A stretch of DNA of 64,000 bases, taken from contig NZ_KV467168.1 of the NCBI RefSeq assembly GCF_001663775.1, positions 1,648,870-1,712,869 of the forward strand, written 5' to 3'. This DNA comes from Arthrobacter sp. B6. GTDB lineage: Bacteria > Actinomycetota > Actinomycetes > Actinomycetales > Micrococcaceae. Of the stretch, positions 34,103 through 41,820 are shown in pieces. The first letter of the stretch is position 1, and the number at the start of each line of letters is the position of its first letter. The notes under the pieces were generated by a model. The model did no database searches. It had not been told where the DNA came from and saw nothing but the letters and a program-made list of their open reading frames with translations. A program made the position numbers and the translations under genes.

Positions 34103-34969
34103 CTAAATCGAGTATTCCGGAGCAGCCCAGACAACAACTTCCGGGTGCTCGTAGAAGCGGTAGCCCTGGCCACGGACGGTGCGCACCGTGTTGGCGAGGC
34201 GTCCCAGCTTTGAGCGGAGCCGGCGGATGTGGACGTCGATGGTCCGCTCATTGGGGACTTCCTCGGCGTTGCGCCACAGGCCCTCGAGCAGTTCGTCGCG
34301 GCCCACTGTGCGGGTGCCGTTCTCCACGAGGTAGTTCAGGAGCTCGAACTCCTTGAAGGTCAGGTTAAGGGATTCGCCGTCCAGGTGGACCTCGCGGCGG
34401 GCCAGGTCGATCAGCACGCCGGACGGACGCGGGTCCTGGGCCTGCTGCTGGCGGGCGGTTTCGGTGCGCTGGCGTGCGTTCACCGTGGGATCACCGAATG
34501 TGGAACGGACGACGTCGAGCGCGGAACCCGGGGTGCTGGCCGGCGCCACGGCCACGGCCGCGTAGCTTTCGGCTCCTGACACCAGGGACTGGGCATAGGC
34601 GCGGATTTCCTGGGCGAGCTTGGCAATCGAGGTGCCGGCCGCCGCCGCGGTCTCCTCGTCGATGCCCATGTACAGGACGAAGCCGCGGGCCACGTTGTCG
34701 TTGGCCACCGGGCGGACCGTATTGGGACCTGCCACTACCGGAGTGGGCGCGGTTACCGGCGCCGCATCGGCGGGCTGCACGGCGCGGAGCTGGCCGTAAG
34801 AGTTGGGGTTATAGCCCTGCGGGGCATAGCCGGGGGCAGGGAAGCTCGTGCCGGGGGCGGCAGGGGCGAACGCCGGGCGGGCTCCGAAACCCTGGCGGAG
34901 GCCGGAGGGCTGGGCAGCCTTGCTGGCGTTTCGGACAGAGATGTGGACGTATCCGGATGCAACTGACAT
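34103..34969 (-). CDS. Winged-helix (OmpR/PhoB-type) regulator lacking a receiver domain
   Basis: 288-residue DNA-binding protein. Residues about 185-280 form an OmpR-type winged helix: LTFKEFELLNYLVENGTRTV, then NERTIDVHIRRLRSKLG and TVRTVRGQGYRF. The N-terminal half has no phosphorylatable Asp receiver; it has a Pro/Ala/Gly/Tyr-rich linker (residues 20-90) and a short alpha/beta segment FVLYMGIDEETAAAAG. Such orphan output domains are known in actinobacteria. ATG at 34969 has GAGGTAAG upstream. Paired direct repeats lie about 250 bases upstream in a long leader. How it senses its signal is unknown. Confidence 0.88.
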   Translation of the reverse strand: MSVASGYVHISVRNASKAAQPSGLRQGFGARPAFAPAAPGTSFPAPGYAPQGYNPNSYGQLRAVQPADAAPVTAPTPVVAGPNTVRPVANDNVARGFVLYMGIDEETAAAAGTSIAKLAQEIRAYAQSLVSGAESYAAVAVAPASTPGSALDVVRSTFGDPTVNARQRTETARQQQAQDPRPSGVLIDLARREVHLDGESLNLTFKEFELLNYLVENGTRTVGRDELLEGLWRNAEEVPNERTIDVHIRRLRSKLGRLANTVRTVRGQGYRFYEHPEVVVWAAPEYSI

Positions 34970-35211
34970 AGATTGCTTACCTCAATGTGAATGGCCGTCA
35001 TCGCGGCTCGAATGCTTGGTTCCCCGCAATGAGATCTGGGGAGGGGCGCCCGACGCTGGGCTGGGGGCGAATGCCTAAGAACTTCGTGGGGTGTGAAGGT
35101 CAGGCGTGCATTCGACAACAGCAACGCGTGTCGGCAGCAGCGGGTGTGCTGGGCCAATAGTCTGCGGCTGCAGGTGCTGTTGAGTTCTTGTTCACAATTG
35201 AAGTGTGCAAC

Positions 35212-35240
35212 GTAACAATGCGAACTTGCAAGTAACAATG
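35212..35240. promoter_or_regulatory. Paired direct repeats GTAACAATG
   Basis: Two exact copies of GTAACAATG (35212-35220 and 35232-35240), 20 bases apart start to start, i.e. two helical turns. This spacing is typical for sites of OmpR-type regulators bound in tandem. Nearest gene on the minus strand is the winged-helix regulator. Confidence 0.45.
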
Positions 35241-35589
35241 AACGCATCGTTCCGCATAGTGAGACGAAATCCCCGAATGTGGTTTAGATCACGATTCTGA
35301 GAGGCGGATAAAATAACACTTGTTTTCTAGAACGTTTGTTTGGAAAACGGCCTTTCCCGAATAATCTTCGACAACACATGGAAATTCGGCCTTGCGATTC
35401 ATCATTGACCGTGTTGCCGAAACACACTCCCTGGTTTGCCCCGATGTCCAGTTCCACCGCCATCCGGACCACAAAAATTTTGGCCTCTCCGCCCCCTGAG
35501 CCACAAACCACGTCGAATAGGATGCCGGACTCCCCCGGCAGCGGCCAGCCAGGAGAGTGCGGTTGGTCCACGTGCCGAGCCAGTCCCAG

Positions 35590-35800
35590 CCCATGACCAC
35601 CCTGACGCTTCGCAACTGCGCCAGGTCCCGGTGAACCTGCTTTCGAACGCACCGAATCCATCATGAGGCACGCCGACGGAAGGGTAACGGTGGCATCACA
35701 GCCCGGGCTCACCGAGTTCGCCTCACGGCTTCGGCTCCCGCAGCCTTCGGGCAAGGCGACGCGCCGCGGTCGTGATCTCTGTTACCAAAATGTGACTTAA
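35590..35800 (+). pseudogene. Possible relic of a sensor histidine kinase ATPase domain
   Basis: From 35604 the plus strand reads DASQLRQVPVNLLSNAPNPS, close to the N-box of histidine kinases (usually D-x-x-RLRQVLVNLLSNA-x-K), then a stop at about 35664. One frame over, from 35663, it continues MRHADGRVTVASQPGL, matching the next kinase strand (x-G-x-VTV-x). No complete kinase frame surrounds it. Reading: a decayed kinase fragment with a frameshift. The match is short and could be chance. Confidence 0.3.
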
Positions 35801-35855
35801 GCTCTGCATTCCTGTAGCGTCGATTGGGTGCGGTTCCCTTTCGGACCGCGTATCC

Positions 35856-36030
35856 GGATGACGCCAAGCTCTGCCGCTTCCCGGATTTCTCTTGAGCAAA
35901 GGCAGAGGCGGGGGACCCAACAGTCCCGGGCACCGATTGCCCTTGGGGTTAAGCCAGCACGTGATCTTTCCGTGTGGCCGGATGCCCTCATCCGAACCCG
36001 ACAGCTAACTCCGCAGGTGTGAGAGGCGAT
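35856..36030 (+). ncRNA. c-di-AMP riboswitch (ydaO/yuaA class)
   Basis: The leader of the next gene contains the conserved blocks of the ydaO class in order: GGGGGACCCAA (about 35910), CCCTTGGGGTTAAG (about 35942-35955), and CCGAACCCGACAGCTAAC (about 35992-36009), ending a few bases before the ATG at 36036. In actinobacteria this riboswitch controls cell-wall hydrolase and rpf-type genes, and c-di-AMP binding turns the gene off. Boundaries are approximate. Confidence 0.88.
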
Positions 36031-36035
36031 TCATC

Positions 36036-36737
36036 ATGTTCAAATTCCTGGTAAAACCACGCCCGAATAGCGAATCTGCACCCCAAGCCGGGCAAGACGC
36101 CGGCCATGGTCCTTCCTTCGGCAAGCGCGCCGCTGTGGTGGCTGCATCCTGTGCACTCCTGATAGGAGTAGGAGCGGCCGGACAGGCTACGGAGACCAGC
36201 AACCGGGTTGCAGCCACGGAGACCCAGTCCGCCAATGCGCAGTCGAACGTCAGCATCGAGAAGAGCGAAATCCTGGCGAACCCCGCGCCGCAGCCGCCAG
36301 CCGCAGAGGTCGAGGTAGCCCCGCAGGCGGCCGAGCCCGCTCCGGCCCCCGCTCCCGAACCCGTGCCAGCCCCCGCTCCCGAACCGGCACCTGCCCCCGC
36401 CCCTGAGCCCGCACCCGTCGTCGCCGTGAACGACCCCGCTGGCGCCCAGGCTTACGCAGCCAGCCAACTGGCAAACTATGGTTGGTCCCCTGACCAGATG
36501 CAGTGCCTGCAGACCCTGTGGACCAAGGAATCGGACTGGACCACCACGGCTACCAACCCGAGCAGTGGCGCGTACGGCATCGTCCAGTCGCTGCCGGCGG
36601 AGAAGATGGCCAGCGCCGGCGCCGACTACCTGACCAACTACCGCACACAGATTAACTGGGGCCTTGACTACATTCAGGAGCGCTACCAGTCGCCGTGCGG
36701 CGCACTGAACTTCCACCTGTCGAACAACTGGTATTAA
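36036..36737 (+). CDS. Secreted transglycosylase-like (SLT-fold) wall protein
   Basis: 233-residue exported protein. A basic N-terminus and hydrophobic segment (residues 30-52, KRAAVVAASCALLIGVGAAG) form a signal peptide or anchor. Residues 88-135 are Pro/Ala/Glu repeats (PAPAPEP units), a wall-spanning linker. The C-terminal 95 residues are a lysozyme-like transglycosylase domain, with the likely acid in LWTKESDWTTTATN, then SSGAYGIVQSLP, and two cysteines (CLQTLW, SPCGAL) that could pair. It should cut or remodel peptidoglycan during growth. It is controlled by the c-di-AMP riboswitch directly upstream. A strong terminator follows. Confidence 0.9.
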   Translation: MFKFLVKPRPNSESAPQAGQDAGHGPSFGKRAAVVAASCALLIGVGAAGQATETSNRVAATETQSANAQSNVSIEKSEILANPAPQPPAAEVEVAPQAAEPAPAPAPEPVPAPAPEPAPAPAPEPAPVVAVNDPAGAQAYAASQLANYGWSPDQMQCLQTLWTKESDWTTTATNPSSGAYGIVQSLPAEKMASAGADYLTNYRTQINWGLDYIQERYQSPCGALNFHLSNNWY

Positions 36738-36764
36738 GCCGGCACCTCCGGCTTCCGCCGTCCG

Positions 36765-36809
36765 AAGCAGCAGGCACTGAATCCCCCGGTTCAGGGCCTG
36801 CTGCTTTTT
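36765..36809 (+). terminator. Terminator after the transglycosylase gene
   Basis: AAGCAGCAGGC (36765-36775) pairs with GCCTGCTGCTT (36796-36806), with an inner CTGAA/TTCAG pairing, followed by TTT. Confidence 0.9.
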
Positions 36810-36926
36810 GCGTCCTGTCCGTCTCGGAGATGCAGGGCGGCTGAGGCGCGGCCTGGCGCTCCGGCCCCTTCCCTGGGCCGGCAGTCCGTGCTTCCCTCCC
36901 TTGCGGCTCCGGGCCATACTTGGGCC

Positions 36927-37370
36927 ATGAAATTCACCACCACCATCCTGGGCAGCGGCAATAAGGCAGGCATTGAGGTTCCGGAAGACGTTGTCTCGGC
37001 TCTCGGCGCGGGAAAGCGTCCGCCGGTGGTGGTGACCATCAACGGCAAGAGCTACCGGAGCAGCATCGCGGTGATGGGCGGGCAGAACCTCATTGGCGTG
37101 AGTACCGCCAACCGGGAATTCACCGGAGTGGCGGCTGGCGACACCGTTGAAGTGGACGTGGAACTGGACACCCAGCCGCGCATCATCGAGGTCCCCGACG
37201 ACCTGGCAGCAGCCTTGGCCGCCGAACCTGCTGCCCAGGCGTTCTATGCCACGCTGAACTACAGTGCCCAGCGCCGGTACGTGGAGCCGCTTGGGGATGC
37301 CAAAACGGAGGAAACCAGGACGCGGCGGATCGCGAAGGTCGTGGCCGACCTCAAAGCTGGAAAGAAATGA
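36927..37370 (+). CDS. DUF1905/YdeI-like protein
   Basis: 147-residue soluble protein. Residues 1-90 form a DUF1905 beta-barrel (TTTILGSGNKAGIEVPEDVV, then RPPVVVTINGKSYRSSIAVM). The C-terminal 50 residues match the YdeI/OmpD-associated tail (FYATLNYSAQRRYVEPLGDAKTEETRTRRIAK). The family is widespread; function is not established beyond a link to bacteriocin resistance and permeability in some genera. CATACT lies six bases before the ATG, again the leaderless layout. Overlaps the convergent HAD gene by 20 bases. Confidence 0.88.
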   Translation: MKFTTTILGSGNKAGIEVPEDVVSALGAGKRPPVVVTINGKSYRSSIAVMGGQNLIGVSTANREFTGVAAGDTVEVDVELDTQPRIIEVPDDLAAALAAEPAAQAFYATLNYSAQRRYVEPLGDAKTEETRTRRIAKVVADLKAGKK

Positions 37371-38040
37371 TCCGCTGTCCCGCAGGGTCGGTTTCCACGG
37401 AGACAGCGACGGCGCTGTAATCCGGAATATGGAGCACCCCCGCCGGCAACGGGCCCGTTTTGGGGCCCACGGCCACGGTCCGGATGCCAGCGGCGACACC
37501 CGCCGCAATACCTGCCGGCGCATCCTCGAACACCACGGCATCTTCCGGTTCAACGCCCAGCAGTCCGGCAGCCGTCAGATATCCTTCCGGGTGCGGCTTG
37601 CCGCGCGTCACGAGGTCCGCCGTCACGGCGGTGGCCGGCATCGCCAGGCCCGCCGCGTCCATGCGGATGTCCGCCAGGATCCGGTCCGCCGAGGTCACCA
37701 GCGCCACAGCCTCAGCCGGCAGGTTCCGGAGCAGGGCGGCCGCTCCGGGCAGCGGCACGATGCCGGCAGTCCGTACCCTTTCCATCGCGCCGAGTTCCGC
37801 AGTCAGTGCCACAACGTCGGCACCCGCCGGCGCAAACCGCCGCACGGTGTCCCCTGCCTGGACGCCGTGGGAGGTGCGCAGGATCTCGGCAAAGTCCAGG
37901 CCATAGCGTACGGCGAACTCGCCCCAGACGGCTTCCACAACGGCCGTCGAGTCCACTAACGTGCCGTCCATGTCAAAAAGGACGGCACGGCAGGTGAGGG
38001 TACGGGTGGCGGCAGTCGCAGGAAGGTTCATGCTACCCAT
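37351..38040 (-). CDS. HAD superfamily sugar-phosphate phosphatase
   Basis: 229-residue HAD subfamily IA hydrolase. Motif I is AVLFDMDGTLVDST with the nucleophilic Asp, motif II VALVTSADR, motif III GKPHPEGYL with the Lys, and motif IV VVFEDAPAGI. The cap helices and DAPAG ending are typical of phosphoglycolate and sugar-phosphate phosphatases (mannitol-1-P/2-deoxyglucose-6-P type). Exact substrate is unknown. ATG at 38040 or 38031 are both possible. Confidence 0.9.
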   Translation of the reverse strand: MGSMNLPATAATRTLTCRAVLFDMDGTLVDSTAVVEAVWGEFAVRYGLDFAEILRTSHGVQAGDTVRRFAPAGADVVALTAELGAMERVRTAGIVPLPGAAALLRNLPAEAVALVTSADRILADIRMDAAGLAMPATAVTADLVTRGKPHPEGYLTAAGLLGVEPEDAVVFEDAPAGIAAGVAAGIRTVAVGPKTGPLPAGVLHIPDYSAVAVSVETDPAGQRIISFQL

Positions 38041-38046
38041 CTTGCC

Positions 38047-38421
38047 CTAGGCGTCCCGTCCCGGGATGTACTGCACGGCCCACTTGTTCCCGTCCGGGTC
38101 CGCGAAGTAGACGAAGTGTCCCCAGTCCTGGACGTCGATATCGCTCACATCCACGCCGTTGCCCTTGAGGTGGTCGTGGGCGGCCTGGATGTCGCTGACC
38201 ACGATCTGAAGGTTGGGTGCACTGCCCGGAGGAGCGTCCGTGAGACCCTCGCCGATGCTGATCGAGCACGCCGAGCCCGGCGGCGTCAGCTGGACAAAGC
38301 GAATGGAGTCGCTGGGCCGTTCGTCGAAGTCGGCGTTGAACCCCACTTTGTTGACATAGAAGTCCTTGGCGCGGTCGACGTCGGATACGGGCACAAAAAC
38401 GAGTTCAAGTTTCCAGTCCAT
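38047..38421 (-). CDS. VOC family protein (glyoxalase/dioxygenase fold)
   Basis: 124-residue VOC-fold protein with two beta-alpha-beta-beta-beta units: LVFVPVSDVDRAKDFYVNKVGF and NLQIVVSDIQAAHDHLKGNGV, ending WGHFVYFADPDGNKWAVQYIP. VOC proteins include glyoxalases and antibiotic-binding proteins; the exact role is unknown. The ATG at 38421 is chosen because TAGCCT lies exactly six bases upstream, giving a leaderless mRNA; an in-frame GTG at 38427 is within that spacing. Confidence 0.88.
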   Translation of the reverse strand: MDWKLELVFVPVSDVDRAKDFYVNKVGFNADFDERPSDSIRFVQLTPPGSACSISIGEGLTDAPPGSAPNLQIVVSDIQAAHDHLKGNGVDVSDIDVQDWGHFVYFADPDGNKWAVQYIPGRDA

Positions 38422-38513
38422 CCGCACAGGCTAACGGGGGGCCGCTGAATCCGGAACCCCCGGACCACTAACCAGGGCGGGCCAGAACCGGCGCACCCTA
38501 TGAGTCCTGGCGG

Positions 38514-39149
38514 CTATCCCGCAATCCCGTACAGCCGGTCACCGGCGTCGCCCAGTCCGGGAACGATGTAGGACTTTTCGTTGAGCTTTTCGTCGATGGA
38601 TGCCAGGACGATGGTCACGTTGGCGTCGGCGAGTTCCTCTTCCAGCTTGGCCAGCCCTTCCGGGGCGGCCAGGAGGCAGATACATGTCACGTCCGAGGCG
38701 CCGCGCTTGAACAGGAACTTGATGGCTTCGCGCAGGGTACCGCCGGTGGCAAGCATGGGATCCAAGACGAAGATCTGCCGGTCGGTGAGATTGTCCGGAA
38801 GCCGTTCGGCGTACGTGATGATGTCCAGGGTCTCTTCGTCCCGGGCCATGCCCAGGAAACCAACTTCGGCGGTGGGGACCAGCTTGGTCATGCCTTCGAG
38901 CATTCCCAGGCCCGCGCGCAGGATGGGGACAACCAGGGGTGTGGGTTTTGTGAAGGCCGTGCCCACCGTGGTGCTCACCGGCGTCTCGATAGTGACCGGC
39001 TGGGTGCGGACGTCGCGGGTTGCCTCGTAGGCCAGGAGCGTCACCAGCTCTTCCGTCAGCTGCCGGAAGACCGGGGACGGGGTGTTCTTGTCCCGCAGGA
39101 CGGTGAGCTTATGGGCGACCAGGGGGTGGTCCACAACGAGAGTGCGCAT
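38514..39149 (-). CDS. upp: Uracil phosphoribosyltransferase
   Basis: 211-residue pyrimidine-salvage enzyme making UMP from uracil and PRPP. The PRPP loop is [16 protein letters not shown]; the uracil site is [15 protein letters not shown] at the C-terminus. N-terminal [20 protein letters not shown] is the family opening. Length is standard. TAGTTT six bases before the ATG indicates leaderless transcription. The tadA gene, also of nucleotide metabolism, lies close by. Confidence 0.97.
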   Translation of the reverse strand: MRTLVVDHPLVAHKLTVLRDKNTPSPVFRQLTEELVTLLAYEATRDVRTQPVTIETPVSTTVGTAFTKPTPLVVPILRAGLGMLEGMTKLVPTAEVGFLGMARDEETLDIITYAERLPDNLTDRQIFVLDPMLATGGTLREAIKFLFKRGASDVTCICLLAAPEGLAKLEEELADANVTIVLASIDEKLNEKSYIVPGLGDAGDRLYGIAG

Positions 39150-39203
39150 GGGTCAAAACTATCACCCGGGCATCCGCCCCCCGGCCCGGAGCCAGCCCTC
39201 TGA

Positions 39204-39965
39204 TCAGCCCGTCTGGTCCTCCCGGAGGACGGGATGCTCGAAGGTTGGAGCGGGCCCGGCATGCTCGCGTTTCCGCGTCAGATGGAACAGCCGGTGCGCC
39301 AGGACCACCATGCCCACCCAGGCCAGGCCCAGGAACCAGCCGGCCATCACATCCGTCAGCCAGTGGTGGCCAAGGAAGACCCTGCTCAGACCCATCGCGA
39401 TAATAAAAAGCGCCCCTGCGGTGATGGCAGTGATCCGCGCCCAGAGGATCTCGAACTGCAGGCACATGATGTACACCAGGACCCCGATCACCACCGTGGT
39501 GTTCAGCGTGTGGCCGCTGGGGAAGGACGGTGACGTTTCGTACGGCGGAACAGCTTCGGCGTGGTCCGGGCGGGTACGGCCCACGAGCCGTTTGCCGACT
39601 GTGGTTGCAAAAGTGGAAACGGCAGCAGCGCCGCCCACCAGGATGATGGGCCGCCAGGTCCTGCTCAGGAAGGTGAGCCAGGCGGTCAGGATGGTGGCCA
39701 GGATGGGCATGCCGATGCCCCCACCGATATTGGTGAACGCCGTTACCCCGGCGTCAAGTTCAGGGGTCCGCAGGTTCTGGGACAGCTCAAGCGCGGGCAG
39801 GTCAAGGGAGGCCAGGCCCTGCTCATCCACAACGTCGTCGTATACCTCGGCGCCCAGCAGCGCCATAGTTACCACCAGCGCGCCGCCTACCAGCAACGTG
39901 ATCCACAACGCGGCATAGGGCTTGAACCATCGGCCCAGGCGTTCCCTGAGGGTGTCCTTGTCCAC
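39204..39965 (-). CDS. PAP2 family membrane phosphatase
   Basis: 253-residue integral membrane phosphatase of the PAP2 family, hydrolysing lipid phosphates such as undecaprenyl diphosphate or phosphatidate. The three motifs are KRLVGRTRP, PSFPSGHT and SRVFLGHHWLTDV, with the catalytic His residues in the last two. Six helices are visible. The start is GTG at 39965 behind GGGGAGGC. Confidence 0.93.
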   Translation of the reverse strand: MDKDTLRERLGRWFKPYAALWITLLVGGALVVTMALLGAEVYDDVVDEQGLASLDLPALELSQNLRTPELDAGVTAFTNIGGGIGMPILATILTAWLTFLSRTWRPIILVGGAAAVSTFATTVGKRLVGRTRPDHAEAVPPYETSPSFPSGHTLNTTVVIGVLVYIMCLQFEILWARITAITAGALFIIAMGLSRVFLGHHWLTDVMAGWFLGLAWVGMVVLAHRLFHLTRKREHAGPAPTFEHPVLREDQTG

Positions 39966-40026
39966 GGTGCCTCCCCGGCGTCGATGCTTTGCAAGGCTGG
40001 ATATCCCTCGAAACTATCATTGAGCC

Positions 40027-40533
40027 ATGGTCCCCGCAGAAAAGAACCACCGCGAGTGGATGGGTCTTGCCCTGGACGAAGCCCGGCGCGCCCTGGCCAC
40101 CGACGATGTGCCCATCGGGGCCGTCGTGATAGGGCCCGACGGCGATGTGCTGGGTTCCGGGCGGAACCAGCGGGAGGAGCTGGGGGACCCCACTGCCCAC
40201 GCGGAGGTAGTGGCCATCCGGGAAGCCGCAGAACGGCTGCGTGTGCGGTCGAAGCTGGACGGCGGCACCGGGGACGGCTGGAGGCTGGAGGACTGCACGC
40301 TGGTGGTCACGCTGGAGCCGTGCGCCATGTGCGCCGGCGCGGTGGTGCTGGCAAGGATTCCGCGGGTGGTTTTTGGCGCCTGGGACGAGAAGGCCGGCGC
40401 CGCGGGCTCCGTCTTTGATGTCCTCCGGGAGCGCCGGCTCAATCATTGGGTGGAGGTGTACGGCGGTGTCAGGGAAGAGGAGTGCGGGGCCCTGTTGAGG
40501 GATTTCTTCGCCGCGCACCGGAGCCGGGCCTAG
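40027..40533 (+). CDS. tadA: tRNA-specific adenosine deaminase
   Basis: 168-residue zinc deaminase converting A34 of tRNA-Arg(ACG) to inosine; its target tRNA is encoded at 25255. Zn and catalytic motifs are PTAHAEVVA (His and Glu) and EPCAMCAGA (two Cys). TATCAT stands six bases before the ATG, so the mRNA is leaderless. Overlaps the convergent gene by four bases. Confidence 0.94.
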   Translation: MVPAEKNHREWMGLALDEARRALATDDVPIGAVVIGPDGDVLGSGRNQREELGDPTAHAEVVAIREAAERLRVRSKLDGGTGDGWRLEDCTLVVTLEPCAMCAGAVVLARIPRVVFGAWDEKAGAAGSVFDVLRERRLNHWVEVYGGVREEECGALLRDFFAAHRSRA

Positions 40534-41777
40534 CCGCTCCGGCGGGCTGCGTCCAGCGCGTCGATCCGGTCCTGGCGGGAGGCGGGCGAGTCCAGACTGA
40601 ACGAGCGGAAATCCCCCAAATCATCCCGGATCCAGGCCTCCACTTGGGCTATCCGCTGGGTGGCCGCCGGCGTAGGGCCGTCAAAAAGCCACGCGGCAAT
40701 CCGCGCCTGGCCGGGATCATACTGCCACAGCCCGATGATTCGGCCGCGGTCCAGGATGGGGTGGTCTGGCAGGTCAGCCTGCAATGCGAGGGTGGAGCCG
40801 AGGACTTTCCTGTCCTTGTCCTGCTCGGCAATCATGTCCGCTGAGTTGCGCCGGAGCAGCACGAGGGAGTCCGTTCCGGAGAGCAGCTGGATCTGTTCCT
40901 CGGCAGGCGCCTCGAAAGCGGCGAGGCGCTCGACGTCGTCGGGCAGCATCCACAGCACTTCGCCGCTGGCGGTGGGGACTTCCACGGCGCCGACGGCGGC
41001 GAGACCGGCTTTGGTGTGCGCCACGGTAAACGCGGTGAACCACTGCGACTGCTTGAAGGTGGCGCCTCCGGTCCAGCCGAGATAGCGCTCCAGGAGGAGG
41101 CTGCGGGCGTCGTCGTCGTTCATGCCAGTTGGCGGCAATCCCCACAGCATGTAGGCGTACCGCTGCTGGTCAAGGCGCCCGTTGACGGGTACCCGGCGGA
41201 TCCGGCCGTCCGCCTGAAGGAGGCCCAGCGCCGTCGGGAGGGTCGTTGCGGCGCCCTTCTTTTTGCCTTCTTCGCCGAGGTTCCGGACCGAATCCCCCAG
41301 CAGCTCCTTGAGCCGCCTGGGGTCAAGGGGGCCGTCTGCTTCGGCCAGCGCATGGAGGATCTGCTCCTCCAGCAGCGTGATCTCGCCGCGCTCCACGCCC
41401 ATCCTGGCGAGTACGCGGAAGGGTGCAACGGCGGCGTCCCTGCCCACCTGGAGGCCCCAGGCGAAGTCCTCGTGGCCCAGGACGTAGGTGCAGCCGCGGG
41501 CGGCGGGCAGCTCATGGATCTTCAGGGACAGGACGTCGGCGTCGGCCTGTTCGCGGCTGGTTCCTGCCCGGGCGAAGAGTGTGAGGTACGGGTTGGCGCC
41601 ACCCACTGAGCGGGCCCAGCCTGCAGTGCTGAACACGTCGGCTGCGTCAGCGCCCTGAAGCGTGCCGTCGAGGCCCTGCTTGTGCCAGGCCCAGGCCCTG
41701 AGCAGTTCAGGCGTGAGCAGCTGCGGGGCCGGGGTCTGTGGGCTCAGGCCGGTGGCTGCGGGCGCGTCCGTTGTCAT
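40530..41777 (-). CDS. Winged-helix protein of the AlkZ/YcaQ superfamily
   Basis: 415-residue protein of the HTH_42 (DUF1006) family, related to AlkZ/YcaQ DNA glycosylases. Three tandem winged-helix units are expected; visible are TSREQADADVLSLKIHELPA, the HEDFAWGL stretch and SGTDSLVLLRRNS. The QQRYAYMLW segment lies where the family has its catalytic Gln motif, but I cannot assign the catalytic pair with confidence. Some members unhook cross-links or excise bulky adducts; others are uncharacterised. Confidence 0.8.
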   Translation of the reverse strand: MTTDAPAATGLSPQTPAPQLLTPELLRAWAWHKQGLDGTLQGADAADVFSTAGWARSVGGANPYLTLFARAGTSREQADADVLSLKIHELPAARGCTYVLGHEDFAWGLQVGRDAAVAPFRVLARMGVERGEITLLEEQILHALAEADGPLDPRRLKELLGDSVRNLGEEGKKKGAATTLPTALGLLQADGRIRRVPVNGRLDQQRYAYMLWGLPPTGMNDDDARSLLLERYLGWTGGATFKQSQWFTAFTVAHTKAGLAAVGAVEVPTASGEVLWMLPDDVERLAAFEAPAEEQIQLLSGTDSLVLLRRNSADMIAEQDKDRKVLGSTLALQADLPDHPILDRGRIIGLWQYDPGQARIAAWLFDGPTPAATQRIAQVEAWIRDDLGDFRSFSLDSPASRQDRIDALDAARRSG

Positions 41778-41820
41778 GCCTCATTGTCCACCGGTGTTTC
41801 ACGCCGCGGTAGGCGTCCCA

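Larger units (their letters stand above)
34970..35855. other. Long region without an intact gene
   Basis: About 885 bases. The first 280 bases are probably the promoter and leader of the winged-helix gene. From 35280 to 35580 I see nothing coding that I trust. 35590-35800 carries a possible kinase relic. Base composition is less GC-rich than its neighbours. Confidence 0.6.

Noticed and set aside
35212..35240. GlnR box from the GTAAC repeats
   Set aside because: GlnR sites need GTnAC and GAAAC half-sites at 11-base steps; here the copies are 20 bases apart and the intermediate half-site does not fit.
35284..35754. Minus-strand frame containing GHGLGLARHVDQ, resembling the G-box of a histidine kinase
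   Set aside because: The rest of the frame does not fit a kinase, and the plus strand of the same DNA gives a better ordered match; the two cannot both be real.
35988..37553. A 521-codon open frame on the minus strand
   Set aside because: It lies opposite the c-di-AMP riboswitch, the transglycosylase gene, a terminator and the DUF1905 gene, and has no family features.
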